Positions 11,728 through 22,600 of a stretch of DNA of 64,000 bases are shown here, piece after piece (positions within the stretch are counted from its first letter, which is position 1; every line of letters starts with the position of its first letter). Source of the DNA: Benincasa hispida (Eukaryota; Streptophyta; Magnoliopsida; Cucurbitales; Cucurbitaceae); the NCBI RefSeq assembly GCF_009727055.1, contig NC_052354.1:36592954-36656953 (forward strand), written 5' to 3'. The position numbers and the translations under genes are program-made. The notes beneath the pieces were generated by a model. That model was not told the DNA's origin, ran no database searches, and saw only the letters and a list, made by a program, of their open reading frames with translations.

Positions 11728-12971
11728 TTAGTGTGATACGTTTATTTTGGTGGAATTGTTTTAGTTACTATAGTTATTTGTTAATTTCTCTTATGAAATG
11801 GAGGCTTTAAGCTGTTGTACTGAAGATGCAACTTTGATTAAATCAAAGATTGGCATTGTTGAATTCTAGGAGAGTGCACAGGTTATATTATATATACTAC
11901 ATACATTTATGTTTGTATATTGGGGGTGAATCCAACTGCATTTCCTTCATCTCTAAGCCTTTGACTTGTCTTCTGGTTGTTTAATTCACCAAGCGTTTCG
12001 CTAAACTTTGCTTGAAGACTATTCTGAGGTTCTTTAGTTAGTAAATGTTGCCTACCACATTCAGGTTTAGATTGAGTTTGAGAGTTCTCTTGGAGAAGTG
12101 TTTTTCTAATGCTATGACAGTAATTTTCAAATGTTGATAGTCAGGGGTGGATCCATGAATTTTAAAAGGAAGTGAATTTTGAGGAGGGACAAAATTTTAG
12201 GTTTTAATTTTTGTATAACCTTTCAGTTCTAAGAATTGCTTTTGGGACAAATTAGAGGTAACTTTTGAAATTTTATTACTATTATTTTTCTAATTTAAGA
12301 TAAATTAGGTGGCAATTCTTCTTCGCTCCCTCCTGGACTGATAGAGGGTTCTTCCCATAACACTAGTTGGATGTTTTATATCTTTTGTAATATTTATTGT
12401 GTATTTTGTATTTGTTTATTATTTAGATTGATAATATATTTTTTTTATTGGTGGGTAGTCTTTCTCCTTTATAAGAAGACCTTGGAGTTGTTTTATATAA
12501 GTAAGAAGAAATACAATAATATTATTCTTCTTTCATAAATTTAAGTTAGCATAAGGGTGGGAGGTCTAGTAGGTTATGTGTCCAAACCCCTCCAATGTAA
12601 TTTCATCTTCAATTAATATCGATTTGCACCGGTTGGATCTTCTACAAATTTTCAAACCCACAAGTGAATGAGGGTGTTAAAGTGTTGATATAATATTAAA
12701 TTTACCTTCATCCATCAGCTTAAGCTTTTGGGTCAATGGGTGATTTAACACTCTAAGAGGCCAATTTCTCATCTACGTTATTTGTTGATTTGTTCCTATT
12801 TTTGGGTTACTTGTACCATGTCTTAATTTAAGCACTTAGAAAGTCATTCCAAACAGGCTCAAAATCAATTCGGCTCATTTCATAGTTATTTGTTTTGTTA
12901 TTCAGGGTGGAATAGCTGTATTTCTGACAGAGTAGTGGGAAACAGTATAAAACTAGAGTTGCAAGAACAAT

Positions 12972-15900
12972 ATGGCCGTCTCCATGAGAGATTTGGACCC
13001 AGCGTTCCAGGGGGCAGGACAAAAGGCGTATCCTTTGTGTATGAGATTTTGAATTTTTCTGTGTTGGATATCCACTTTAGGTACTAAATTTTTATTCATT
13101 CCTCTATGACTTCACATTTTGTTCCTTGACATTTTAAAGTGGGCTTGAAATATGGCGCATTGAAAATTTTAATCCTGTTCCTGTTTCAAAGTCTTCTTAT
13201 GGAAGGTTCTTTACTGGTGACTCCTATATCGTTCTTAAGGTAAAGGATGCATTCTAATTCCCTAAATTGAAACACAAACATACATATATTTCCATGATAT
13301 GTGAAAGATTACTTCTAATGCATACTTTTTTGCCTAAGAAGGCATTATATGTATCTAGTCTCCAGTATGTGTTTGGGAATTAAGACAGATTATATTCAGC
13401 TTGTTGAATGCCATTAAACTCGTTATAAGTGTTTTAATACCACATGTAGCTATATTTGCTACAAAAGGATTAGACATGAATAGGAACAGATGGATTTGGG
13501 TTACGTGTGAAATGGGAAGCACTTTAAGGTGTTCTGACTGTAATTTATTTATTACAGGAGTTTGTGTTGTATTAGTTGAATTCCAATTTTGCACTACAAA
13601 AATATCTAAGGCTTGTAATGCTATAATTTTTTAGGGTTGAAGGTTTAGGAGTGAGTTATTTAATTTATCGTTTAGTTAGATGCTTTAGGGTTTATTTATT
13701 GTTGTTACTGTTTTATTTATTATTTTTTTTTGAGTTCAACAAGTGAAGGTGGAAAATTTGAACCTCTAACCTCTTGATCAAAGAGCATATGCCTTAGTTA
13801 TGTTCAAGTTAGCTTTAAGGAAATGTGTGACATAAGGTGAGAAAACTGACCTTTACATTTGATGTATGGGATTTGCTTGTTCCAAGTGTTCAATTTGCTA
13901 ATTCCATAGATTGAAATTGTTCGCTATATCTCATACTACATTCTAACATTTATGAATCTCAAATTTATAAAACAAAGCATTCGCTACACAAACTCATAGT
14001 CCACTTTTTCTAGAAAACAGATCATCAAACAAACTAAAAAATTGAGAGAAAACAACTTCAGGAACTTAGTAGACCGACGTTTTCCCTGACTTCGAGTTCT
14101 CAGAAACTGAAAACGATTTTAGTCCCTGTATTTCTATTGTACTTTTTTGGCATGAAAGCGATATGAATGTTTTCATGTTTTAAACCTTTTTGTGCAGACA
14201 ACCTCCTTAAAAAGTGGAACCTTGCGACATGACATTCATTACTGGCTTGGTAGGGATACCACTCAGGTAAATGCTTCCAACATCATTTAAGTTCTTTCTC
14301 AACATCCAATTTTTTGCACAACGTTTTGATTTGGCGACTTATTTGTACAAAGGATGAAGCCGGTACTGCTGCCATCAAGACAATTGAACTAGATGCAGCT
14401 CTTGGTGGACGTGCTGTACAATATCGTGAGGTTCAAGGTCATGAGACTGAAAAATTCCTGTCCTGTTTTAAACCATGTTATACCACAAGAAGGTGGATTT
14501 GCATCTGGGTTCAAACATGCTGAGGCTGAGGAACATAAACTCGGTTGTTCGTGTGTAAAGGGAAACGTGTTGTCCATGTTAAAGAGGCAAGTTCTGGTTT
14601 TTGTATGGGTATCAGTTGATACATTTGCCTTTTATGAATGCTGAGTTTTCTGGAATTGTGGTGATAGGTTCCTTTCAGTCGATCTTCACTCAATCACGAT
14701 GACATTTTTATCCTAGATACCAAGTCCAAAATTTTCCAATTTAATGGTTCGAACTCGTCTATTCAAGAGAGAGCAAAAGCATTGGAAGTTGTTCAATATG
14801 TTAAAGATACATATCACAATGGAAAATGTGAGATTGCTGCCATTGGTAAGTTAACGATTGATCTGTGAGTTGGAAGTGAAAGATGAACGTTGAGGAATAT
14901 CAGTTTGAGTTAACTTTTTGTAGAGGATGGAAAGTTGATGGCTGATCCTGAAACTGGAGAATTTTGGAGCTTTTTTGGTGGCTTTGCTCCACTTCCAAGG
15001 AAAACGACTAGTGATGAGGATAGGCCTGATGATTCTCATCCATCTAAGCTATTTCGGTAATATATTATCTCCTTTTTTAGGTTCTCCTTCTGTGATATTT
15101 CTGATAATGTATGCCTCAGCCAGATAAGGAAGTCGAGATGTTATGTAACCAAGTATCTTAATATACACGCATACACATACATTTCTCTGCTCTTTTTAAA
15201 ACGTTTCAAGGTTATTGAATAGAATCATTGATTGTTCTATCATTAGCTAGAACTATCTTCAGCTAATAGTGTAATAACCAATGATCACCAACAAGTCCTA
15301 AAACTAAATACATTGGACTTCCATGATGAGATGGTTAATTGGTAACTGTTATTCTGTAGTTCTAAACTCTGTTCTGTGGTTCTCAAAGTTATATGTTTGC
15401 TTTTAAAGAATTGAGAAGGGGCAGCTGGAGCCTCTTGGTGATGGATCATTGACAAGGGATCTGCTAGAAACACAGAAATGCTATATTCTAGATTCTGGAT
15501 TTGAAGTATTTGCATGGATGGGAAGGAATACCTCTCTTGATGACCGCAAAAAGGCGACTGCTGCTGCCGAGGTCAGCTCACCCTTTACCTGCAAATCTGT
15601 TTAACTTGTGTAACATGACATTGTATAATTTCTTATTACTTTGTGTTGTTAAGTGAACAGCAACTGGTGCATGGACCTGATAGACCAAAATCACAATTAA
15701 CTTGTGTGATTGAAGGTTTTGAGACCGCTACATTCCGGTCTAAATTTGATTCATGGCCTCAAGTTACCAATGTAGTTGTGTCAGAGGATGGTAGAGGAAA
15801 GGTTGCAGGTTAGAAAATAAAAACTTTAGAATCTTTTTCCGTTGGTATTGTCCACATATCAATTTTATGATCTTAGCTATATTACTTCACTGATTTCATT

Positions 15901-16033
15901 TCTTGTGTGTTGATTTTTGGCGTTTCTTTTAGCTCTTTTGAAGCGTCAAGGAGTTAATGTCAAGGGTCTTCTAAAAGCTGATCCTGTAAAAGAAGAACCC
16001 CAACCATACATTGATTGCACTGGGAACTTGCAG
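12972..16033 (+). CDS. VLN4: Villin exons 1-9: gelsolin repeats G1-G3
   Basis: Exons: 12972-13027, 13140-13239, 14198-14266, 14353-14586, 14668-14845, 14924-15056, 15409-15571, 15661-15808 and 15933-16033, giving residues 1-394. G1 holds [10 protein letters not shown] and the conserved [19 protein letters not shown]2 holds [17 protein letters not shown] and [11 protein letters not shown], then [21 protein letters not shown]3 holds [18 protein letters not shown]. These three repeats form the actin-severing core in this family. The intron between exons 4 and 5 (14587-14667) uses a GC donor (GAG|GCAAGT) and AG acceptor, which keeps the expected VKE-VPF junction. Exon 4 is disrupted (see the separate entry). 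Confidence 0.93.
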
Positions 16034-19000
16034 GTGTGGCTTCTGTAGCTCTTGCAATTGTTTGTAGGAAATGAGTCCGTTTAAGGAATTTTCTTCTCTC
16101 TTTGCCTCTGAGGATTCAATCTTCTTCTTCTTTCTTTCTTTCTTTCTTTCTTCCTTTCTTTCTTTCTTTTTCTATTGTTTTTTATTTTTTTCCTCTAAAT
16201 AGCTTTCAAGCCCATTTCTTATTTTCAAAACTGTAACTCAATACTATTATTTTTAATGACCTCTTCTTCTTGTTCTTTTAGTCCATCTATGAAAGCCAAT
16301 TTCAGATAATTGACATGGACTATGTAGAGAAACCAGTTTTTGGTTGGCCCGTATTTAGGATGCCCAGAAGTAACAATTTTGATGAGAATTTAACATAGAT
16401 TTGAAAAGATAAGGACCTGATGGAAATCTCTTTTGATAATATTTACTTCCTCTTTTGGTATAAGTGACTCAAATATCATTGAAGGGGATGGTTTACACAT
16501 AGAGGACGAGTAGATATAATGCAGGCATCTATTTTGCTTTGAGACATATTATGGAATATCTGATATCTGTCAACTATATTAATCAGCAATTGCTAATGTA
16601 CCTAAGATCAGTCATTTACCTTTTGGACATTCTGGATCTTCATTTCTTATGAGTTCTCATTTTTTGCTCTTCTATATAGAAGCAAAATGTAGTACTGAAC
16701 CATCCAGCATCTGAGTTCATTTGTAAATTTAGCTGAGTGCTTTTCCTTCTGGTCAACGATTCCTGTTCCTTCATGACAGGTTTGGCGAGTCAGTGGCAAT
16801 GAAAAGATTCTCATTCCTGCCTCTGATCAGTCAAAATTTTACAGTGGAGATTGCTATATCTTTCAGTATTCGTATCCTGGAGACGATAAAGATGAATATC
16901 TTATAGGAACATGGTTTGGGAAGCAAAGCGTTGAGGTAATAAATGCTCTGAAAGCTTCTGGGTTCCCTCAACCAGAAGCTTTCTGTAATGGGTGTGGAGT
17001 TGTTTTGTTCTTGGGATTGTTTTCTCTCTCTCTCTGTACGCCTTTGTATATCATGTCATCTTTCTCAATTAAAGTTTGGTTTCTTATTAATATATGTATA
17101 GTGAAATTTAATGTTCCTCATCATTCATTTAAGCATTCGATGCCTACACTTTAACATGTTGACCACGGGAGACGTTAGAGTGAGGAATTATTGTTATGTC
17201 AAAATATCTTTTGGAAACTATAATTTGGGAAGTAATGCTTTAAGTGTAATTTGTTGTGTTAGGATAAATCTATGCCAATGCCATCAATTTAAATATTCCT
17301 TTGTCCTTTTTGTTAGGTTTATAGATTACCTTGGTCAAGAGTTTGGGACATGGATTATCATTTATTAATTTGACTGTAGGACTTCCAACATGTTCTATTC
17401 TTCATTAATAGATCTTGCATCTTAAATTTCCATTATCCCTTGTATGCTTTTTTTTTTTTTGTGAGAGATCCAAATTTTGTTTAATTGGACGTTGATGAGC
17501 TTGTAGTTTTTAATACAATTGTGGCTAATCGTTTTGAAATTAGAATAGGAAATCAAAAGTAGAGCTTTTTCATGTGATGGGCACTCTGACGAAAACAAGA
17601 TTTTGTCCCTTTTTTTTAATGTACAATTGAGGTCGGAGGATTTGAATCACAAATCTCGTGCATACTCTTATACCAATTGAGCTATGTTCGGTTTGACAAT
17701 ATGTGTACCTGATGTTTTGTCCACCATATTTTCTACTGTCTAATATACTTTAGGATATTATGACATTTTGTCATATACATACATAATGATTTTTGTACTA
17801 CATGAATATATCCTGATCTGAGGCCTTTTTCTTTTTGGGCTTTTTTTTTTATCATCTTCTCCAGGAAGAAAGAGCTTCAGCATTATCAGTGGTAAACAAG
17901 ATGGTCGAGTCATTAAAGTTTCTTCCAGTCCAGGTAGATTCATCACTTGGGTTGTGATTGTCCATTGATGCACATTCATTTCTTACGTATCTTCTTGTTT
18001 CTAATTCAAATTGTTGTACTTTAGGCACGAATTTATGAAGGGAATGAACCGATACAATTTTATTCAATTTTCCAGAGCTTTGTTGTCTTCAAGGTTTGTT
18101 AGATCTAATCTGCAGCTAAAGAAAGTTGTAGGAGAAATTTTCTTTTCCTTATTCTATATCTGCATTTTGATTGGCTATAAGATAATGTGATGAAATACAC
18201 TTCAGGGAGGCCTAAGTAAGGGATACAAAAATTATATTGCTGAGAAGGAAATTCAAGATGAGACTTACCGAGAGGATGGGGTTGCATTATTTAGAGTCCA
18301 GGGCTCTGGACCCGAAAATATGCAAGCAATACAAGTAGACCCGGTATTCACTTTTCCTGAAGTGGTTTTACTTTCTGTGCTATAGCATTCTTTAATCATG
18401 CACACATATGACAAACATGTCTTTAGTGAAATGATTGCAAAAGGTAAAGTGAACAGATTAAAGTTAATTGAATATTTTCTACATATTATCTTCACTCTCC
18501 TCCACATGTGAGTTCAGATACTAATTTGATTTAAGAAACACAATGTGTGAACTAGATATCAATGACAGAGAAAATTCTCCTGATTTGTTATCATGTTAAG
18601 TCACAACTAAATGTAACTCAAAAGCTACACTCGTATGATGTTAATCACAACTGAAACTGAAAGGATGTTTGTCTTTATATATATATTCTTACCTTTCCCA
18701 ATTCTTTTTTCTCCCTCGCCAGGTTGCATCGTCTTTGAATTCCTCCTACTGCTACATATTGAATAGTAGCTCCAATGTTTTTACATGGTCTGGAAGCCTT
18801 ACAAACTCAGATAATCAAGAACTTGTTGAGCGGTTATTGGATTTGATAAAGGTTGTGTAATTCTCTCACCTTGGACACAGAGTTTGGCTTCTTAACAGAG
18901 CTTCTTGACAAATGTGTTCTGTATGAAATACCTAATTACATAAATTTGTTGCTTCTCTCACTTCACATCCACACACCATTCTTTGGTTAGCTTTAACAAA

Positions 19001-21525
19001 TCTCTCACTTTGGCAAAGAAGTCATGCTTATGTGAGTTCGAGTTTTGATTAACCAGACGGGCGTAGGCCGGAATCCATTTTAAACTGGCTCTTTAACCAA
19101 ATAGTTCACATTTTGCATATTGTTTTATATCGTTACATTTTCTAATTGATTTCTTACTTGTTTCCATTGTCAGCAGCCCAATGTACAATCTAGATCACAA
19201 AAAGAAGGTACAGAATCTGAACAATTTTGGAATTTGCTGGGAGGCAAATCTGAGTATCCTAGCCAAAAAATCAGTCGAGATGCTGAGAGTGATCCTCACC
19301 TATTTTCCTGTACCTTCTCAAGAGGTCTGTATAATTCTTGCTGCTGGTGAAAATTTTATGCTTTATCTTGTACTTCTTGCTATACTTGTAATTCTACATC
19401 TGACGTCCTTTCCTGTGAACTTGTGATGGCCATGATGAACTTGCAGGAAATTTGAAGGTACATTCTTTCTCGTTCTGGCCCACAAATTGTATACAATTTG
19501 TTTCATTCTATATTTACTAAGTTTTGTTGGGAAAATAGATGTGTTTTTATGATTTCCTATTCTTAAATCACCAATTGGCCAAAAAACTTAAGTTGATAGG
19601 TGAAGGCAAATTTAATGTCATATCATTTAATATTCTCCCTCACTTGTGAGCTTGAAATATGAAGAAGACCTAACAAATAAAAATCAAATTAATTGGAAAG
19701 GAAATAACACTGCAGGAGTTTGAACAGAAGACCTCCTGAACTAACCTGCTCTAATATCATCTTAAATCACTGATTGACCTAAAAGATTAAGCTGATGGGT
19801 GAAGACAAATTTAATGTCATATCATCTAACATCTATTTTCACTTCAGTTTAATTCCCATTTTCTATAGCCAGAGTAAGCAATGAAAGCATCATGCCTGAT
19901 TTTATGACCATGGCTCACTCTTAATAATAGCCAAAACCTTGGAGTACTTCAATATTTGAAGTCTTCTTGAAATTATCTTTTAAGTCTTACTTTGCTTAAT
20001 TGAAGATGAGATTCCTTTAGTGGGATTGATAATCTTTTTTTTTTTTTCCCCCACTCAAGGGAAGTTTACTTTTCTCAAAAAATAATAGAAATGACTGTCT
20101 TTCCCGAGAAGGTTAGTTGATGTGAAGTTTTGCAGGTGGTGGAGGTATATAACTTTGATCAAGATGATCTGATGACTGAAGACATATACATTCTGGATAA
20201 TCACTCAGAGATATATGTATGGGTTGGCCAACAAATCGACTCCAAGAGTAGATTGCATGCTTTAACTATTGGGGAGGTACGAAAGATGTATTTCCAGGAT
20301 AGTTTTGTTAATCTTGTACACTCGAGGCAGCCAACTCCACATATTACTTTTCAATTCCTTGTCATATCATCAGTTATTTGATTGGGAAGGAATTTTATGG
20401 CATTCTGTCTGTCCCTTTCTTTTCCCCACCAATGTGATATCTAAGTTGATTATATATCAATGTCATCAGTTCTGTGTCCTTTGCATATCTCGGGAGTCTA
20501 ATACTAAAAGTTTCCAGTTTGTTCATTCATCATTGCCTTTGAGAGTTTTTGGTCAAACTTTTTGACGAAGTGTTATTTTCATTATTGGTATTTTTTTTTT
20601 ATTGCAACAGAAATTTCTAGAACATGATTTTCTACTGGAAAATCTATCTTCTAAAGCTCCAGTATACATTATCACGGAAGGAAGTGAACCCCCTTTCTTC
20701 ACACGCTTCTTTAAATGGGACTCTGCAAAATCTTCGGTAAACATTCAACATTTATCTTAGAACACATGCCTATAAAATATCTGCAAGCGATTTATATTTT
20801 CAATCTTAAACAGATGCATGGAAACTCGTTCCAAAGGAAACTTACAATAGTCAAAAGTGGGGGCACTCCTACTGTGGATGTAAGGCTTCTTCTATAGTTT
20901 CACTTCTTAACCACCACCCACAACACACACAAACACGGTCCATTGATTTTCTTAATCTGCGTTATGTTCTTTTCAATTATCACTTCTTTGGAAGACTCTT
21001 AATGGCCGCCATTGTAGTTTGCTAAGCTATTGCTGCATATCGTGAAATTTAATCGAAGTCTAATATACTTCATGCATTCACATGATCATCAACTACCCTC
21101 TTCCGCTCTTCACACGCGTTTCCTAGTTTCTGGTGTTTCTTTTATGCCCCACTATGAAGTGACTTCACTATTACTCAGAAACCGAAGCGAAGAACACCAG
21201 TATCATATGGTGGGAGGTCTGCGGTGCCANAAGATGATGAAGGCCTCACAATATATCCATATGAGCGCCTAAAAACTACATCAACTGACCCCGTTTCAGA
21301 CATTGATGTGACAAAACGAGAGGTATATTAAAACAGTTGTTATGCTTCAACTAGAATCCGTAGATTCTTAATATGATTTTTTCTGAGATGTTTAAATTTG
21401 CAACCCTGCAGACGTACCTCTCATCAGAAGAGTTCAGGGAGAAGTTTGGAATGACTAAAGACGCATTTTATAAGTTGCCAAAATGGAAACAGAATAAGCA
21501 TAAAATGGCCCTTCAACTGTTTTAA
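12972..21525 (+). CDS. VLN4: Villin (gelsolin-family actin filament bundling/severing protein), VLN4-like
   Basis: Villins bind, bundle, cap and sever F-actin in the cytoplasm. The ATG at 12972 opens [18 protein letters not shown], the conserved plant villin N-terminus, and the TAA at 21523-21525 follows a headpiece ending KMALQLF. I trace 22 coding exons totalling 2937 nt, i.e. 978 residues, close to the usual length of plant villins. Reading phase is consistent at every junction, and all introns are GT-AG except one GC-AG. Order: gelsolin repeats G1-G6 (residues about 20-735), a low-complexity linker (about 745-910), and the headpiece (about 911-978). As assembled the gene is broken twice. 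Exon 4 has two indels that put a stop at 14521. Most of exons 20-21 is missing at the N (21230) and sits downstream at 21791-22403. Both look more like assembly faults than a true pseudogene, because all other exons are intact. The VLN4 assignment rests on recalled family resemblance; another villin paralogue is possible. Confidence 0.95.
13735..13810 (-). repeat. tRNA-derived SINE-like fragment in villin intron 2
   Basis: Read on the minus strand it has a box-A-like 'acataactaaggcatatg', a box-B-like 'gaggttcaaatttt', then 'cttgttgaactcaaaaa' and an A-rich tail. The same order and the same TTGAACT-plus-A/T-tail ending occur at 24765-24921. Confidence 0.5.
14353..14586 (+). pseudogene. VLN4: Villin exon 4 with two frame-breaking indels
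   Basis: The exon reads [10 protein letters not shown]... in frame to FKPC (codon ending 14478), then loses frame. Two bases are missing after 14478 relative to the family pattern (FKPC-II-PQEGG). Past that point the +1 frame gives [19 protein letters not shown]. One further base is missing at about 14539 (aaac for expected aaaac), after which the original frame returns with [15 protein letters not shown]. The net loss is one codon, but the segment between the indels reads a TGA at 14521-14523, truncating the product at 131 residues. Exon borders are normal. A sequencing or assembly error is the simplest explanation; a real allele is possible. Confidence 0.8.
16126..16176 (+). repeat. (TTTC)n microsatellite in villin intron 9
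   Basis: An uninterrupted to slightly imperfect run of tttc/ttct units lies in the intron between exons 9 and 10. Confidence 0.8.
16780..20879 (+). CDS. VLN4: Villin exons 10-19: gelsolin repeats G4-G6
   Basis: Exons: 16780-16935, 17865-17933, 18025-18093, 18206-18343, 18723-18851, 19174-19324, 19447-19457, 20136-20276, 20611-20736 and 20814-20879, giving residues 395-746. G4 shows [22 protein letters not shown] and [12 protein letters not shown]5 shows [29 protein letters not shown] and [19 protein letters not shown]6 shows [20 protein letters not shown], then EIYVWVGQQ. Exon 16 is an 11-nt microexon (19447-19457; with flanking bases it encodes GNLK). Without it the reading frame across G5-G6 would be lost. 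Confidence 0.93.
17590..17700 (-). repeat. tRNA-derived SINE-like fragment in villin intron 10
   Basis: On the minus strand: 'catagctcaattggtataag' (box A) and, about 30 nt on, 'gtgattcaaatcctcc' (box B), then 'gacctcaattgtacatt' and an A run. This is the best-preserved tRNA-like head in the window. The rest of intron 10 shows nothing else of note. Confidence 0.6.
21179..21525 (+). CDS. VLN4: Villin exons 20-22 as assembled: linker start, end of exon 21, headpiece exon
   Basis: Exon 20 starts at 21179 ([17 protein letters not shown]) and is cut at 21229 by a single N. The sequence then jumps to the last 92 nt of exon 21 (21231-21322). The final exon 21412-21525 encodes [16 protein letters not shown] and [21 protein letters not shown], the villin headpiece C-terminus that adds the extra F-actin contact needed for bundling. 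The bases missing at the N are present at 21791-22311. Confidence 0.9.
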
Positions 21526-21724
21526 TATGGTTTCCTTTGATCATATCATTCAGTTTCCTGCAGTTATATATTACCAGTGGAAGAAGCTTGTGTTTCAAAT
21601 CTATATGTTGTTAGATCTAAGGAGCCTTCTGAAGTGGTCGGACGGAACTGGTAAGGAGTGGAAGGGACAGCTTCAGTGCATTTTTAGCTGCTTCTGTTTC
21701 CCAGAGACTTGTGTTCATGATTGA
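21526..21724 (+). other. Villin 3'UTR, first part
   Basis: This follows the TAA directly and runs to the adapter at 21725. Once the displaced contig is moved back, its natural continuation is 22408 onward. Confidence 0.6.
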
Positions 21725-21762
21725 CTGTCTCTTATACACATCTAGATGTGTATAAGAGACAG
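21725..21762. other. Nextera mate-pair junction adapter (Tn5 mosaic ends), assembly contaminant
   Basis: These 38 bases are CTGTCTCTTATACACATCT followed immediately by its reverse complement AGATGTGTATAAGAGACAG. This is the 19-bp Tn5 mosaic end in the back-to-back form made when Nextera mate-pair fragments are circularised. It is library sequence, not plant DNA, and marks a false join. Confidence 0.97.
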
Positions 21763-22406
21763 ATCATATGGTGGGAGGTCTGCGGTGCCAGACAAATCAC
21801 AGCGCTCTAGGAGCATGTCTTTCAGTCCTGAAAGGGTCCGTGTAAGGGGGAGGTCTCCTGCTTTCAATGCATTGGCTGCTAACTTCGAGAACCCCAATTC
21901 AAGAAACCTTTCTACTCCACCCCCAATTGTTAGAAAGATCTACCCGAAATCAATGAGCCCAGATTCAGCAAAATTAGTTGCTGCAAAATCTACATCAATA
22001 GCAGCCCTTAGTGCTAGTTTTGAACAGCCACCACCTGCTCGAGAAGCTATTATACCGCGTTCAATTAAAGGTAGGCTTCAATTTCTGGATCTATGGAGAC
22101 TATTTTCATGGTATTCTTAACTGACATAGTTACCTTACATTGGGTGAAGTGACTCCAGAGCCTCCCAAGCCTAAACCAGAGACTAATAACAATGATAAAC
22201 CAGAGACTAATAATAATGATAAGGAGGTAAAGGATAAGGAGAAGGAGAACACAAAGACGGTCAGAATTGAAACTCTCACCATACAAGAAGACATGAAAGA
22301 AGGCGAGACTGAAGATGATGAAGGCCTCACAATATATCCATATGAGCGCCTAAAAACTACATCAACTGACCCCGTTTCAGACATTGATGTGACAAAACGA
22401 GAGGTA
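21763..22406 (+). CDS. VLN4: Displaced contig with villin exons 20-21 (belongs at 21230)
   Basis: The first 28 bases (21763-21790) repeat 21202-21229 exactly, and the last 95 (22312-22406) repeat 21231-21325 exactly, so this block bridges the N at 21230. It holds the rest of exon 20 (21791-22070; DKSQRSRSMSFSPERVRVRG, AFNALAANFENPN, SIAALSASFEQPPPAR), a 79-nt GT-AG intron (22071-22149), and exon 21 (22150-22403), an acidic Lys/Glu-rich linker with a PETNNNDK doublet followed by the start of the headpiece ([20 protein letters not shown]). Inserted at 21230 it restores one open frame through to the headpiece. Confidence 0.95.
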
Positions 22407-22600
22407 NCATATGTTTAGTTTTAAGTTTTATTTTTTCATTCAATTATTTTCAGGAGAGAAATTAGATGGTCTGCAATTTAGTTTTCTTTCTCTGATTTGC
22501 ATTTCTTGAGGAAGTACAACCGTGTGTACAGCTGAGTGTAATATTTTAGACGACAATAAACTTTATAAAAAAGAAAGTGTGATTTTTATTATCTCCTTCC
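22407..22600 (+). other. Villin 3'UTR, continuation, with candidate poly(A) signal
   Basis: After the single N at 22407 the sequence is T-rich, with AATAAA at 22555-22560, a plausible polyadenylation signal. Contiguity with 21724 is inferred from removing the misplaced contig and adapter. Confidence 0.45.

Larger units (their letters stand above)
10642..12905 (+). other. Villin 5'UTR intron, 2.26 kb
   Basis: A GT donor (10642) and AG acceptor (12904-12905) bracket a T-rich intron inferred to separate the leader exon from the ATG-bearing exon. It contains a near-direct duplication (the 'tttatcgattggtgatgttgaacatgttct' region at about 10907 and again at about 11068) and two MITEs of one family (11202-11480 and 11480-11727). 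Long leader introns are common in plant cytoskeletal genes and often raise expression; that role here is inference. Confidence 0.5.

Noticed and set aside
17590..17700. Functional tRNA gene on the minus strand
   Set aside because: Box A and box B are present but the acceptor stem and anticodon arm do not pair; a SINE head fits better.
21725..21762. Perfect 38-bp palindrome as a biological hairpin or transposon terminus
   Set aside because: It is exactly the Tn5 mosaic end back to back and recurs at 59945-59982 in unrelated sequence; library adapter explains both.
22065..22384. Minus-strand frames of 73-84 codons
   Set aside because: Antisense to villin exon 21, which is in frame and conserved.
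21202..22406. Tandem duplication of villin exons
   Set aside because: The two overlaps end exactly at the placeholder Ns and fit a misplaced contig; a true duplication would not complete the missing exons.
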